Part shown: positions 45,037 through 56,111 of the stretch, piece after piece
Layout: every line of letters begins with the position of its first letter
Position numbering within the stretch: position 1 is the stretch's first letter
Source of the DNA: Lycium barbarum
Taxonomy: Eukaryota; Streptophyta; Magnoliopsida; Solanales; Solanaceae
Assembly (NCBI RefSeq): GCF_019175385.1
Contig: NC_083342.1
Span: 114,328,376 to 114,392,375, forward strand
Length of the DNA stretch: 64,000 bases
Direction of reading: 5' to 3'
Translations under genes and position numbers: made by a program
The notes under the pieces: model-generated
What the model saw: the letters and a program-made list of their open reading frames with translations, nothing else
The model's database searches: none
What the model was told of the DNA's origin: nothing

Positions 45037-45977
45037 GGGACAAGGCACTATTACCCCCCCCCCCCCCCCCCCCCTCGAATTATACCCGAAGTTGCTACGA
45101 CACACCTTACCTTTCCCTAGGTCCTATTACCCCCCCTAAACTTATTTAAAATGGAATAATTATCCCTCTAAAATTATTTTAAATGGAACAATTACCCCCC
45201 CTAACCAGCACATGGCAAGGAGAGTGTGTTTCGCTCTCTTTGAGAGAGTGAGAAACATAAAAAACGGGAAAACTTAATTTTTTTTCTTAAAAATCTGTAT
45301 TTTCTAAAAATATGAAAATAAATCTAGTTTTCCAAATTTAGTTTTAAAAAACGGGTTTTCCACATTCTAAAAAAATAACTAATTTTTCCAAAATTTTATA
45401 AAATTTCAGTTTTTTCACATTTTGACAAGAAAAACACTTTTTCCAGATTTTATTTGAAAAATAAAAGTGTCATAAGAAAATGAAATCATTAAAATCAAGA
45501 TTTTTTAAGACATTTTAAAAAAATAATCAAGTTTTCCATATTTTTAACAAATCCATTTTTCCATATTTTAAAAAAATTCATGTTTTCAGTTTTGTTTTTA
45601 AAAAATTTTTTCAATTTTTCAATTTAAAAAAAAAACGGGTTTTAAAAATTATATTTTTAAAAGTAAATTCAGTTTTTTAATCCATGTTTCAGTTTTTTTT
45701 TTAAAAGGGTTTTAAAAATCACTTTTTTTTAAAGAAAATTCAATTTTTTTAAAAAACAATTGACACGTAAGCCGAAAAAAAAAAAAAAAAAAAGAGAACA
45801 AATAAATACACATGTGGCAAGGAGAGTGTATGTCACTCTCCCAAATGAGAGTGGGCATCCGGGTTTATGGGGTAATTATTCCGTTTTAAATAAGTTTAGG
45901 GGTAATAGGACACAGGAAAGGTAAGGTATGTCGTAGCAATTTCGGGTATAGTTCAGGGGGTAATAGTGTCTTATCCC
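45037..45977. mobile_element. Mutator-like (MULE) MITE with long inverted repeats, unit 3 only
   Basis: The ends are GGGACAAGGCACTATTACCC and GGGTAATAGTGTCTTATCCC. The inverted repeats extend over roughly 100 bp (shared CTACGACA and CCTTACCTTTCC motifs). The perfect 10-bp duplication TAATTTTATT lies at 45027-45036 and 45978-45987. Unit 2 has the empty site at about 30325. A 21-C run lies at 45054-45074. The middle is A/T-rich with TTTTCCA/TTTTTAAAA repeats and no ORF. Confidence 0.9.
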
Positions 45978-46412
45978 TAATTTTATTCAAAGAACTTGCA
46001 TAATATATGTTCGAATTCACTCTAAAAATAGGTGATTTGACTCTCTTCGAACCTCTTCACATAAAATGACATACAATGAGTAATAATTTAGTTGAAGACC
46101 TCCCACCTCATCCTTTACTATTTGCAGAGCCAAGAAATTAAGACAAGACTATGTTTGGGGTTAGAAGAATGGAGGGTTCATATAGTGTTCGGAAAACATC
46201 AAGGATTACGTGCCAATGAGAAATCGAAAACGAATTTGTTCTCTCATGATATTTTTAGTGTACCTATATTAATGTAACTGTTTTGTACTTTCAAAGATTC
46301 TGTTTTCCTTCCTTTTTTGTGGCTTGTGGAGGTGAAGAAGAGTCTACTTGTAAGCATGTAACGTCTCAACATTAATGGCAGACATTTCTTGATTTCATGA
46401 ATCAGCTGTCAA

Positions 46413-46502
46413 GAATCTTTTTTGTTCTTGAAGAAATATCCTGTTATAGGGTGTAAGGAATCTTTTTTGTTCTTGAAGAAATATCCTGTTATAGGGTGTA
46501 AG
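46413..46502. repeat. Tandem duplication, 45-bp unit
   Basis: GAATCTTTTTTGTTCTTGAA through GGGTGTAAG occurs twice, at 46413-46457 and 46458-46502. Unit 2 has one copy, at about 30770. Confidence 0.9.
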
Positions 46503-47247
46503 AAATGCTAGTACGAAATATTTGCATTAACATTTAACAGTAACATAAGAGGTTCAATTATGTTGTCTAAAATGAGCTCCCTAACTTTAGTTCCTAATGC
46601 TAGTACCTTATTATCGTATAAAAATTCTTTAGTTTTGCTTAAGGCTATTGGAGAGAAGTGATAAGTTTATCATATGGTGCAAGATGTGAGCCTCTTAATA
46701 TGAAGACGGTACGAGTGGAATGATTTGGATAAATTGTATGTTTTAATTCATAAATGAAGGATTTGGGATTCGGCTTCTCTCCATTTTCCCAAATTCTTGC
46801 TTGGATGAGTGACACATATTATGGGGCTCCCTTCTTACTGGCAGAATCCAAGTATGAAACAAAGAGGAAAATGTGGAGCTAATTAGAGGAAAATGTGGAG
46901 CTAATTAGAAGAAAAACACCGGAGATAAATTTGGAATGACTTAAAATTACCATAAATAATATAATGTACCAAGGTATAATTAAATTATTTTTTTTTATCA
47001 TGTAATTCTTGGAGTTAGTAAAACAAATAACATTATTACTAATGTAGAAAAATAAACTCTTATACAGTTATGTTAGGAAAGTTATAGTATGATTTTATAT
47101 TCAGAAATTCAACTCATATGCAATGCGTAAGGAACCAGAAGAAAAAAAAAATCTATATGTCATCGTTTTTTATTTGTTAAAAAGGGAGTCTTTATACTAC
47201 TTATTTCTTATGTTATTGTATTTCTCACACATTCAATCTTCCACCCT

Positions 47248-47278
47248 CCCCCCCCCCCCCGCCCCCCCCCCCCCCCCC
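47248..47278. repeat. Poly-C tract interrupted by one G
   Basis: Thirteen C, one G, then seventeen C. Confidence 0.9.
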
Positions 47279-50073
47279 AACAACCTTAAAAAAATAAAAA
47301 ATAAAGGAACAACGGCAAAATTGAACCCTTTTACCCATGTTTTGGAGCAAGCGTTAATAAGAAGAATAATTTTCGTCTATTTGGCTAGTTGGATGGTATT
47401 TTCGAGCTAGTTGACTAACGGCAAGAGCGTTTTTAGCCAAAAACGTAACAAAAAGTAAAAATTAACCTATTTCAAATAGTTCAAGAGTATTTTTGACTCT
47501 TTTTCCTTGTCTTTAGTTGCTTGAAGATAAGCCTCCTCCAAGCACTCCTACGTCTTTAATTTAGCAATAGAGCAACCTACTATGAGATACATGCTCTCTT
47601 CTATCAATGTTCCTGAGATCAAACTCCTAAGCAGGACATCCTTCTCTTCCTAATCTTCTTCACTACTACTGTCAGCAATTTTCTTAGAACTAGTTTCACT
47701 TACCTTCTCAGAACTAGCTTCAGCAGTTTTTCTAGTAGCTTTCACAGATGATGGTGCATATGAACTTCTTTGATACGATATGTCAATCAGATAATTTGTG
47801 GGCTTAAGTTTGATAGAACTTTAGGAAATGAGATGGTGTAGTGATGAAGTTGAGAGAGTATTGGTAGTAGGTGTTGTTGGAGCCATTGTACAAGAATAGA
47901 AAAGAGACCGGTTTTGAGATTTCACAGTTTAAGCAGCGAGAAGAGTTCTCATGCTATGATACCATGTAGAATTCTCAAGCTAGCTTAGGGAAAACTTATG
48001 TTATTTATTATGAACTGAAGACTCCATTTATAGGAGTGAATACATGAGAAGCCTTAGCTTACTACAAGTGTAATAGAAGAGTTCTATTCTAGTTGAACAA
48101 TACTAGTCTTAGACTCATCCTTAGCATTACAAGAGATTGAATACAATTCCAACGTTGGTCGAAAATCACTGTTTTTTTAGTAGTTAACTCAAGTAACCAA
48201 CCCTAGACTAGGACTTTGATCCGAAGATGGATTCTGCAGATTCTGTATCCTGTATATTAGGTATAAAGTCCTGATCTCTTTCCACAAGACTCCATACGTG
48301 TGTTTGGAATGAATGTACATATCCTCATTATATTACAAATATTTATACTTTTAAGTCTATGGCCATTCTGATTGTATTCGTAGATATAACATTCTATGTA
48401 TAGATTACTTAAACCTCGTCATCTGACTAATTCTCTATGACAATGTGGGATTCGTGATCTTGTTTGAGGCAATATATAGTATAGTAATTAGTAATCACCG
48501 TTGCAACGTCTGACTTTGTCCATGGACTTAAGTTATGTATATATTATACTGTAAAGATTTTATTATACGTTTAATCTCGATGGTTTGACCAATATGTATA
48601 CAAAGTCTTATGCCAGTCGTGAGTAGTTCTTGAGCGTGCTATGTCAACACGCTGGACCTTTTTGAAAAATAAAGGTTCCCAGCTATAACACACGTTGGAC
48701 TTCCTCGTTAAGTCTGACCAAGTACTTGAGAACACAATCACTAATTCCAATTCTTATAGCGCTTTCTTTGATTGAAGTCGTCCTCGGACATATAATCAAA
48801 TCAATCAAGTCAACCAGGGAGGACCTAGTGTATTATTTACGAATTCGTCCAATAACTTTGATTCAAATTTTATATATGCATGTGTTGTAGAAAAATCTAC
48901 TAATTAAATTTAAGTGTTAAATAGACTTCAAACGCGAAGTCATAAAATTCAAATCTTGCATCCAACTCTGGAGGCAATTAGCTACATTTGATATGCCATA
49001 GTCCTTGTCTATGGTTTATTATTTTCATGGACGTGCTTATATCTAGCCTTCCTCTTGCATCGTGTAAATTAATAAGGGGTGTCACTTTGCAGGACAGTTT
49101 GATTTTGTCCACTTCGATTTTTAGAAGTCTTTTGGAAAAGCAATTTTAAGAATACTGCGAGGACAATACTTGTAGCACCGGGATATGAAGATAAATTGTA
49201 CTGCCAAAATAGAAATAAATACAAAGATAGTAATGACAATTCAAAGCATCCTGTTTATGTTTTGTTTATTCGCTCCATATTTTCATTTTATAGGTTTGAA
49301 GAAAACCAAAAGACAGAAAGTTAAACATAGTATTGACATGACATATATCACATCAAGCTAATTAAGACACCTCACCTTCTTCTAATTTGAGTCGCCTTAT
49401 TTCGAATTAAGACATCTCACCTTCTTCTCATACTTATTACTGTATGTCCTGCACACTTTGTCTATGAATTCTGATTAAATAATTATATATACAAACAGCG
49501 GAGCTTTGTAGAAACGTACAGTCCGGTGTGCTTGACAAAGAAATGGACCTTGGGCGCTACTGAATTTCAAAAGATAGCTCATAAGGAGTCCATAAGGTCC
49601 ATATCTTAACACGTATCAAACACCACCCATCCCAATTCTTGTTACTTGATGCTAGACCCCCATACTAAAAAAATTATCCACGCTTGAGATGTTCAGCCTT
49701 AATGTGAGGAGGAGGGGCGTGGGGGTGGGGGGTGGATAGTCTCTTTATATGGTTAGACAATCCTCTTCTTAAGTTAGCTTTTGTAGTTGAGTTAGGCTCA
49801 AGGTCCATATATTAACAATATTGTATTGCATCTGCATAGCCAATAAAAAAGATTGCAACCATGTAACCTAACAAAATATAGCTCAGATGCACAAAACTCT
49901 ATTTTTTCCAGCTTAGTTCTTCTTGAAATATCTCTAGAAGATATGCCATTGTTACCCTACACTAGCCAAATGATAACAAAAAACGTTATATTCCGATTTT
50001 AGCATTTGTGTTAAGGACAGAGCAGTACATTTTCATGGGGGAGATATATGAGAAACAGAAATGGGGCAACAGC

Positions 50074-50321
50074 CACTACAACAAAATATGCTTTTAGCGG
50101 CAATTAATTTGCGGTAATAACTTAATTGCCGCTAATTATATTCTAGAATCAATTATTACCGGCAATATCAAACTTTAGCCCTAACAATAAATGTTGTTAT
50201 AGGCTTTAGCGACCTTGGATCTAATGGCATTAACCAATTGCTGGAAAATATTTTTTGTAGCAATAAATATTACCACTAAAAAAAATATATATTGTCACTA
50301 AAAATCTCTTTTGATGTAGTG
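50074..50321. mobile_element. CACTA-type MITE, unit 3 only
   Basis: The ends are CACTACAACAAAAT and TTTTGATGTAGTG, with the 3-bp duplication AGC at 50071-50073 and 50322-50324. Unit 2 has the empty site GGGCAACAGCGCATG at 34317. Subterminal GCGGCAATTAA/TTAATTGCCGC repeats are visible. Confidence 0.92.
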
Positions 50322-50764
50322 AGCCCATGTTAACTCTCTCCCATTGCCATAGATGATGTGACATATATGCAAATATATCACATGGACAAATATGTGCTGA
50401 CTACGCAAAACTCTATTTTGCACTTTGGATTATTTGGTACGGAAAAGTTTTATCTTTCAAGAAATAGACTAATTTGTCTTGCATTTTGTTCGCCACGAAA
50501 ACACAAGAGATATATAATCATGGGTATCGCAAATTCGAATTAAGGATACGAAAATCTCACACTGCACGTAAAATTAGTTGCCTACTAGTCTTATCTTATC
50601 CTGGCATGATGCTCACACTGTGCTTGGCTTTGTTAGGGTTGTAGTCTTTTCTAACCAACCAATAAATTAAAAAAAAAAAAAAAAAAATTCCGAGAGAATT
50701 TATTTTACAAGAAGCTTTTAGGCCTCGTAAATTAAGTAACTTTTTTATAATCTTTTTTTTTTGG

Positions 50765-51050
50765 GGGGCGGATTGCCCTTCATTTCGGGTGGTCTTTAAC
50801 TTTTGTCCTTCAAATTGGTGGTCTTTAAAATTTTCCCTTCGCCAATACCCCGAGGTTGTGGGTTCGAACCACAACTCAGTAAAAAAAAAATTGCAAATTC
50901 TGCCTACCCATGCAAATTCTGTCTTAAGGCAGAAAGCAGAATTTGGGCCTTAAGGTAGAATTTCGCAGACTGAAGGGCAAAAGTTAAAGACCACCATTTT
51001 GAGGGGCAAAAATTAAAGACCACCCCAGCGAAGGGCAATCTTGCAAATTG
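50765..51050. mobile_element. Long-terminal-inverted-repeat MITE, unit 3 copy
   Basis: It is the counterpart of 34745-35010. It keeps an extra stretch of about 70 bp on the right arm (CACCATTTTGAGGGGCAAAA) that unit 2 has lost. Confidence 0.6.
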
Positions 51051-52199
51051 CCCTTTTATAATTCCCCACTAGCTAAATTAATACGTGATTTAAGTTATAT
51101 TCACTGAGAGTATAAGGCCCAAGATACACAATTCAGCTCAATTCTAACCTGTCTCAAGTCCAGTTTAATGTAATGTGTTTGGAAAAAAAAAACTAACTAA
51201 TGCATGCGGTAGGATTAGAATCCATATTCCCTTTAAGTAATATAAGTACCAGCATTAATGAACAAATTTCAGCTTAAACTTAGGCCAGGAGTAGTAGTCA
51301 AAGCCGGTTTCAGAAATGCACCAATGGAAATGCTAGCAACAATGGCATTATCACGTTTAATTGAACAGAGAAACTATTGTTCACTGAGCACTAAAGAAAG
51401 GGAAACACCGGCTCAAGTGGTATAAACTTGGATTTAATTCTAGAATATAAGTCAGTTTCTGTTCAAAGAATACAGTGGAGTAAATAAAATTACAACTCTT
51501 TCTTACCCTAATAATTGAGCATAGCTCCAAGCAGAGGGGACTTGGTACAGACAACGGAAACTGAAAAATGAGTATATTTGACTCACAGGGGAAGAATAAA
51601 GAATTAGGTGGCATTACACGAAGGAGACAAGAAAAATTCGGTATAGAAGAGCTCATTGGTCACACTTAAATTATAGAGATGTGACCACTGACCAGTCTGT
51701 CGCACAGAAGGCAAGATAAAAATCGTAGATCAACTGTACTGCTGCTTTCCTTTTAAATAACTTATAATAGTGAAGTTACTGCTAATTAATGAGAAATAAT
51801 AACATTAAAGCTTACTTACTCGGTGGTTATTTTCAATCCACAAGTAAATTGGATAAAGAGAAGTATTACTTTGAAAGTACATATGTCACAAGCCATGACA
51901 TTTATTCTCTTAAAAAGGTTAAAGTATATATGCAGAACAAAAGATAAACTGAACTACTAATATCTAATGGATTGTGATTAAACTAATTATGTTTTAACTT
52001 ACAATGCAAAGAGATATGAAGTTGTATAAATCATAAAGTTGTTGAAGTACGAAGTACGTAACTACTTGAAACGAAAAGCTTTATTAATTAATGCACCAAC
52101 AAAATTTTATACACATAAATATACGTTAGTAGGCGTAGGGGTTTATGCAGCGAAAGACTATGGCATAAACAGACCATGATATACCGCAAGTTGCCATCA

Positions 52200-52473
52200 G
52201 TGGTGCATTGATAATGACAGGGATAAATTCATCTTGGAACTGGATTAATTCTATGATTGTGGTTATATGTTAAAGGGCAATATTTCACCTCCTTGGATGC
52301 TAGAAGACAGTATTATGAAAATGAGGAGAAACCTGGAATCAAAACAGTGCATCATTCAGCAGTGTTTCAGAGAAGCTAATCAAGTTGCAGATGCTCTTGC
52401 CAAACACGGTGCTACTACTCCACTTGATCAAGCTACTACCATCTATCACAGTATCCAAAACCTTCCTATATAG
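52200..52473 (+). pseudogene. RNase H-like fragment, unit 3 copy
   Basis: It is the same segment as 36491-36835, but two one-base losses (near 52196 and 52265) shift the frame. IIQQCFREANQVADALAKHG is still readable. Confidence 0.65.
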
Positions 52474-52687
52474 GTTATTGGCCCTACCAAAATGGATTCT
52501 ATTGGCAGGCCTAGTTTCAGAATTAGACTGGCCAAGAGGAACAACACCATCATCTCAAATGGTTAATATGATGGCACAACATCTGATCTGGGAACTTCAG
52601 TCCCATCTTTTGTTATATAATGTTGTTTGTGTAATTAGTTTAACTGTAGAACCCAACCTTCATAGTTGCAAGGTAAACACCGATTAT

Positions 52688-52688
<1 letters not shown>

Positions 52689-52724
<36 letters not shown>
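52689..52724. repeat. Poly-T tract (36 T), unit 3 only
   Basis: An uninterrupted run of 36 T replaces GACTTTTGTG of unit 2 (37208). It may be a real expansion, a retroelement tail or an assembly artefact. Confidence 0.9.
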
Positions 52725-52726
<2 letters not shown>

Positions 52727-53762
52727 CCAAGCTTTCGTAAAGGAATTTGCTTGACAAATTCTAACATAGGTCCAGTGGAGGTAAGGTGCTATGTCCCCCT
52801 CCTACATGTTTTTACACATTGGATTCTAATATACGGGTCATTGCCAAACACCCCAGCACCTACAGGGACCTTAACCTGAGGTGAATCTGGCTTAAAAAAA
52901 AAAAGTTGTCATTCTTGTTAGCGTCTATAAATGCGAGAGGAAAAAGTTCAATATAGTCATTATAATTTGAACAGAAAAAACAATAATTTTATAAAAAAAA
53001 ACTGCATTTTCAGTTTTAAATTTGTTCAAGTGTAAAAATGAAGGTTTTATTACGTATAAAAATAAAGGTCTTTATAAAATTTGACATAAAGTTTAATAGT
53101 CCCTTGCTGTTTAATTTCTTTGCTGTTTTAACCCAAATAAAAAAGATTAATACGATTTATTTTGGCTTTAATCTCATCTCTCCATTAGCCAAAAAAAAAA
53201 AGGCATAGTAGTAGTAATACTTATGTATTTGATTGGGTTTCTAAAATTGAACAGTTAAGTCATGCTCAAAATGGGTCCCCCACAATCACAAAACCTTAGC
53301 ACAAAATCAGGAAAATAAAATGCCAAAAGTAAGTGGGTACCCAAACAGGCCGTAACCTCAGGGGGACCCTACAGTTAGTGGATGGTGGTGACAGGTGTCG
53401 GCACGCCAGCTTTATTTAAATAAGCTCGTTTATGACAATAGTTTAGTGTACTATGCATCCTTTATACAATAACCAAAAACACTTTATTTCTACAAATTAC
53501 TAAGAAAAAAATCTTCTCGAGAAGCCATCATGCTTGCTAGCCAGTGCATTTGTGTCTATGTGTTTTTTAGTAATATTTGTTTTAATTTTAATTTCTCTTT
53601 CCGGGACCAGTCGATTATGTTAATTGTCCAAAATTAGGGGAGTGTTTGACTAATTTAATTCCTTTTAAGGGAGGATTGCAAATATTCCGTGTGCGTACCC
53701 TTTTTGGAAACTTATCACCTTCAATAGTTTTAAGGCACAAATTGACATCTATATTCTAATAA

Positions 53763-54887
53763 GGGAAATGGGTCAAATTTACCCTCCAAGTATGGTTTAT
53801 AGTTTAAATTTGCCCTCCGTCAAAATTTGGGATCAAATTTGCTCTCCCTGTTAGGATACTTGATAAATTTGCACTTATATATATGAATGGAAGTCTGACT
53901 TGGACTCCACAACACAAAAAAATTAGCCACGTCGGATCCATGTAGGCTCCACTTAGACTCCCAAACCCAATTCTCTTTCTAACGCGTAACCTGTTTCCAA
54001 TCCCAGTTCTCTTAATCCGTTTCCACAACCCTAGTTCATTTTATTTTAGAAAGAGGGGGAACTCAAGAGAGAACAGAAGGGGCAATCAACAATAGTGTTC
54101 TCCATCGAAAAGGGACATTAGTTGGTTTATAAATTATTGTCAATTTGGAGTCTTGGAACATCTTTTTTCATTTTGCTAATTCGTATCAACATGAAAATGT
54201 AGTGAATATGACATATTTATATTGACCAAGACATCTATTTACCTATGCCTTTATTATAACATAAATTACTGAATATTTTCAATTGAAATGTGGCAAATCA
54301 ATTAAATGTTTGTTGAGCTTTTGGGATTGTTTTATAGGACCAAATAGCGCAGGTATCACTAGATGGTATTACAAAACGGTTGATGAAGTCGTGCATTTCT
54401 AGGTAGGGTATGTTGGAGAAGAATTAGAGAAGAAATGGGAAGATAGACTCGTCATATATATACGCTACCAAGATATTATGCCATCTGTGAAATCAAAAGG
54501 TAGAAGCAATAAAAAATGTCTAATTGTTCATTTATGTGACGCAAGAAGAGTTCCTTGCCTATGAGTAACCCCATTTATCATAGCACCAGTAGCATAGCAC
54601 CATTGGCATAGAAAAACCATAACACCAGTAGGGTTGTGGAGATTGGCATAGAATTGGGATTAGGAAATGGGTTAAAAAGAGAATTGGGTCTGGGAGTCTA
54701 CGTGGAGCCTATGTGGATTCGACGTGGCTAATTTTTTTGTGTTGTGGAGTCCAAGTCAGACTTCCGTCCATATAAGGGCAAATTTATCAAGTATTGTAAT
54801 GGGGAAGACAAATTTGATCCCAAACTTTGATGGAGGGCAAATTCAAACTATAAACCACACTTGGAGGGTAAAGTTGACCCTTTTCCC
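53763..54887. mobile_element. Mutator-like MITE (1125 bp), unit 3 only
   Basis: The ends are GGGAAATGGGTCAAATTTAC and the complementary GTAAAGTTGACCCTTTTCCC. The arms match for about 90 bp with TTTGCCCTCC motifs. Nine-bp flanks TTCTAATAA (53754-53762) and TTCTACTAA (54888-54896) differ by one base. The related site in unit 1 (about 24225) is empty. There is no transposase ORF. Confidence 0.85.
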
Positions 54888-55277
54888 TTCTACTAATCGA
54901 CTAATAGGTTGGTGAAAACTTTTGAAAGACTATTTTACCCTCTTGTTCTTTAACTCCTACATTTTCTTCTTTCGTCGAATGAAAAATTGAAATTCTTGAG
55001 GAATAAAGAGTAACCATACAACAATTTCACTTCTTTAGGAACAAATTTTAAAATAACGTGTAGTTATGCATTAGATTGGTTTTTTTTTTCCTTTGAAGTA
55101 AAAAAAATTAAAGATGAGTTTCAAATTTAAAACCAATTTTCAAGTGAAATTCTTTTTTCCGTGCACAAAATTTCAACATTTTTCAAGTTAAATGAATATC
55201 CGAACAGAACTTGATTTCCAACTACCTTTCTTAACTTCTTTTTCTCAAATTTTTTATCAAATGCCATGGTTTTTTAG

Positions 55278-55967
55278 GGAAAATACATAACTACCCTGTG
55301 TCTGTGATGTATTTTTCACCCTTTTTTTCAACGTCCAACCGCCCTATTAACTTTTTTTTGCCTATTTCCCCTTTCTTTGTTTTATTGATAAAAGGAGTTC
55401 AATGATCTTGACGTGAAAAAGTACCCCTTATTTTGACGAGCAGAGTAAAAAGGAAGAAGAATTTTGTTTTCCTCTTTATCTTTCTCTTCTCTTGATGTTT
55501 ATTTTCTTTTATTTTTTTGTCATCTTTTTCTTTTTCTGAAAACTTTGACCAGGAGAAGATCAGTTGCAGCAATTGCTTTCCTCTATTATAAACTTTCATA
55601 CTAATAATAGCATGTAAGAGCGCCATATTGACATGTCAAAGGCTAATTTAGGGTTACCTGGTATTGAGGGAAAACAAGTTTTGAAAAATGTTCTTAAAAT
55701 TTTTTATGTTTGGTTGGTCAAAATTTTTGAAACAATATTTCTCTAGGAAAACAAGTTTTTTAAAGAAATGAAAAAAATAACTTGCCTATTAAAATTAGGA
55801 AAAACAAGTTTCATAAACAACATTTCATATTAATTGTCTCTTTCCCCTCCAACACATTCCATGAAAAGGGTTTCCATGAAATAGATTATATCTTCATACC
55901 AAACACACTCTTAATTGAAACTTGAGACATTACCTATCTTGCAATTTGGTAAGACAGAAGTTGAAAG
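55278..55967. mobile_element. Unclassified insertion in unit 3
   Basis: Unit 1 reads TTTTTTAGGGAAAGTAAAAAGAG across this site (24700). Unit 3 is split between GGGAAA and GTAAAAAGAGCGGG by about 690 bp. The insert holds a pyrimidine-rich stretch and a GGAAAACAAGTTTT...CATGAAA relic resembling a nested MITE. No clear termini. Confidence 0.5.
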
Positions 55968-56111
55968 TAAAAAGAGCGGGTTAAAAGATTTAGGGTGCGT
56001 TTGGTAAAGAAAAATATTTTCACGAAAAATATTTTTTGAGAAAATTTATGGGTTTCTTATTTATTTTATGGTGTTTAGTAAATAAGCAAAAAAATATTAG
56101 CATTTTTATTT

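Larger units (their letters stand above)
41017..56108. repeat. Tandem segmental unit 3 (exon-less copy of the MADS 5' region)
   Basis: It is collinear with unit 2 from AAGTAGTGCATCTTCC (41331; 28000 in unit 2) to the region of 52900, then with the distal-promoter block (52905-55280). It lacks the MADS exon at the same place as unit 2, with (GT)n and poly-G at 44216-44248. It carries its own private insertions: Helitron, two Mutator-like elements, CACTA and a 690-bp insertion at 55278-55967. It ends abruptly inside the GGGTGTGTTTGG MITE at about 56108. No intact host gene is present. Confidence 0.85.

Noticed and set aside
50850..50882. Possible tRNA gene (GGTTCGAACC B box)
   Set aside because: There is only a B-box-like match without A box, cloverleaf or anticodon arm. 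It lies inside a MITE.
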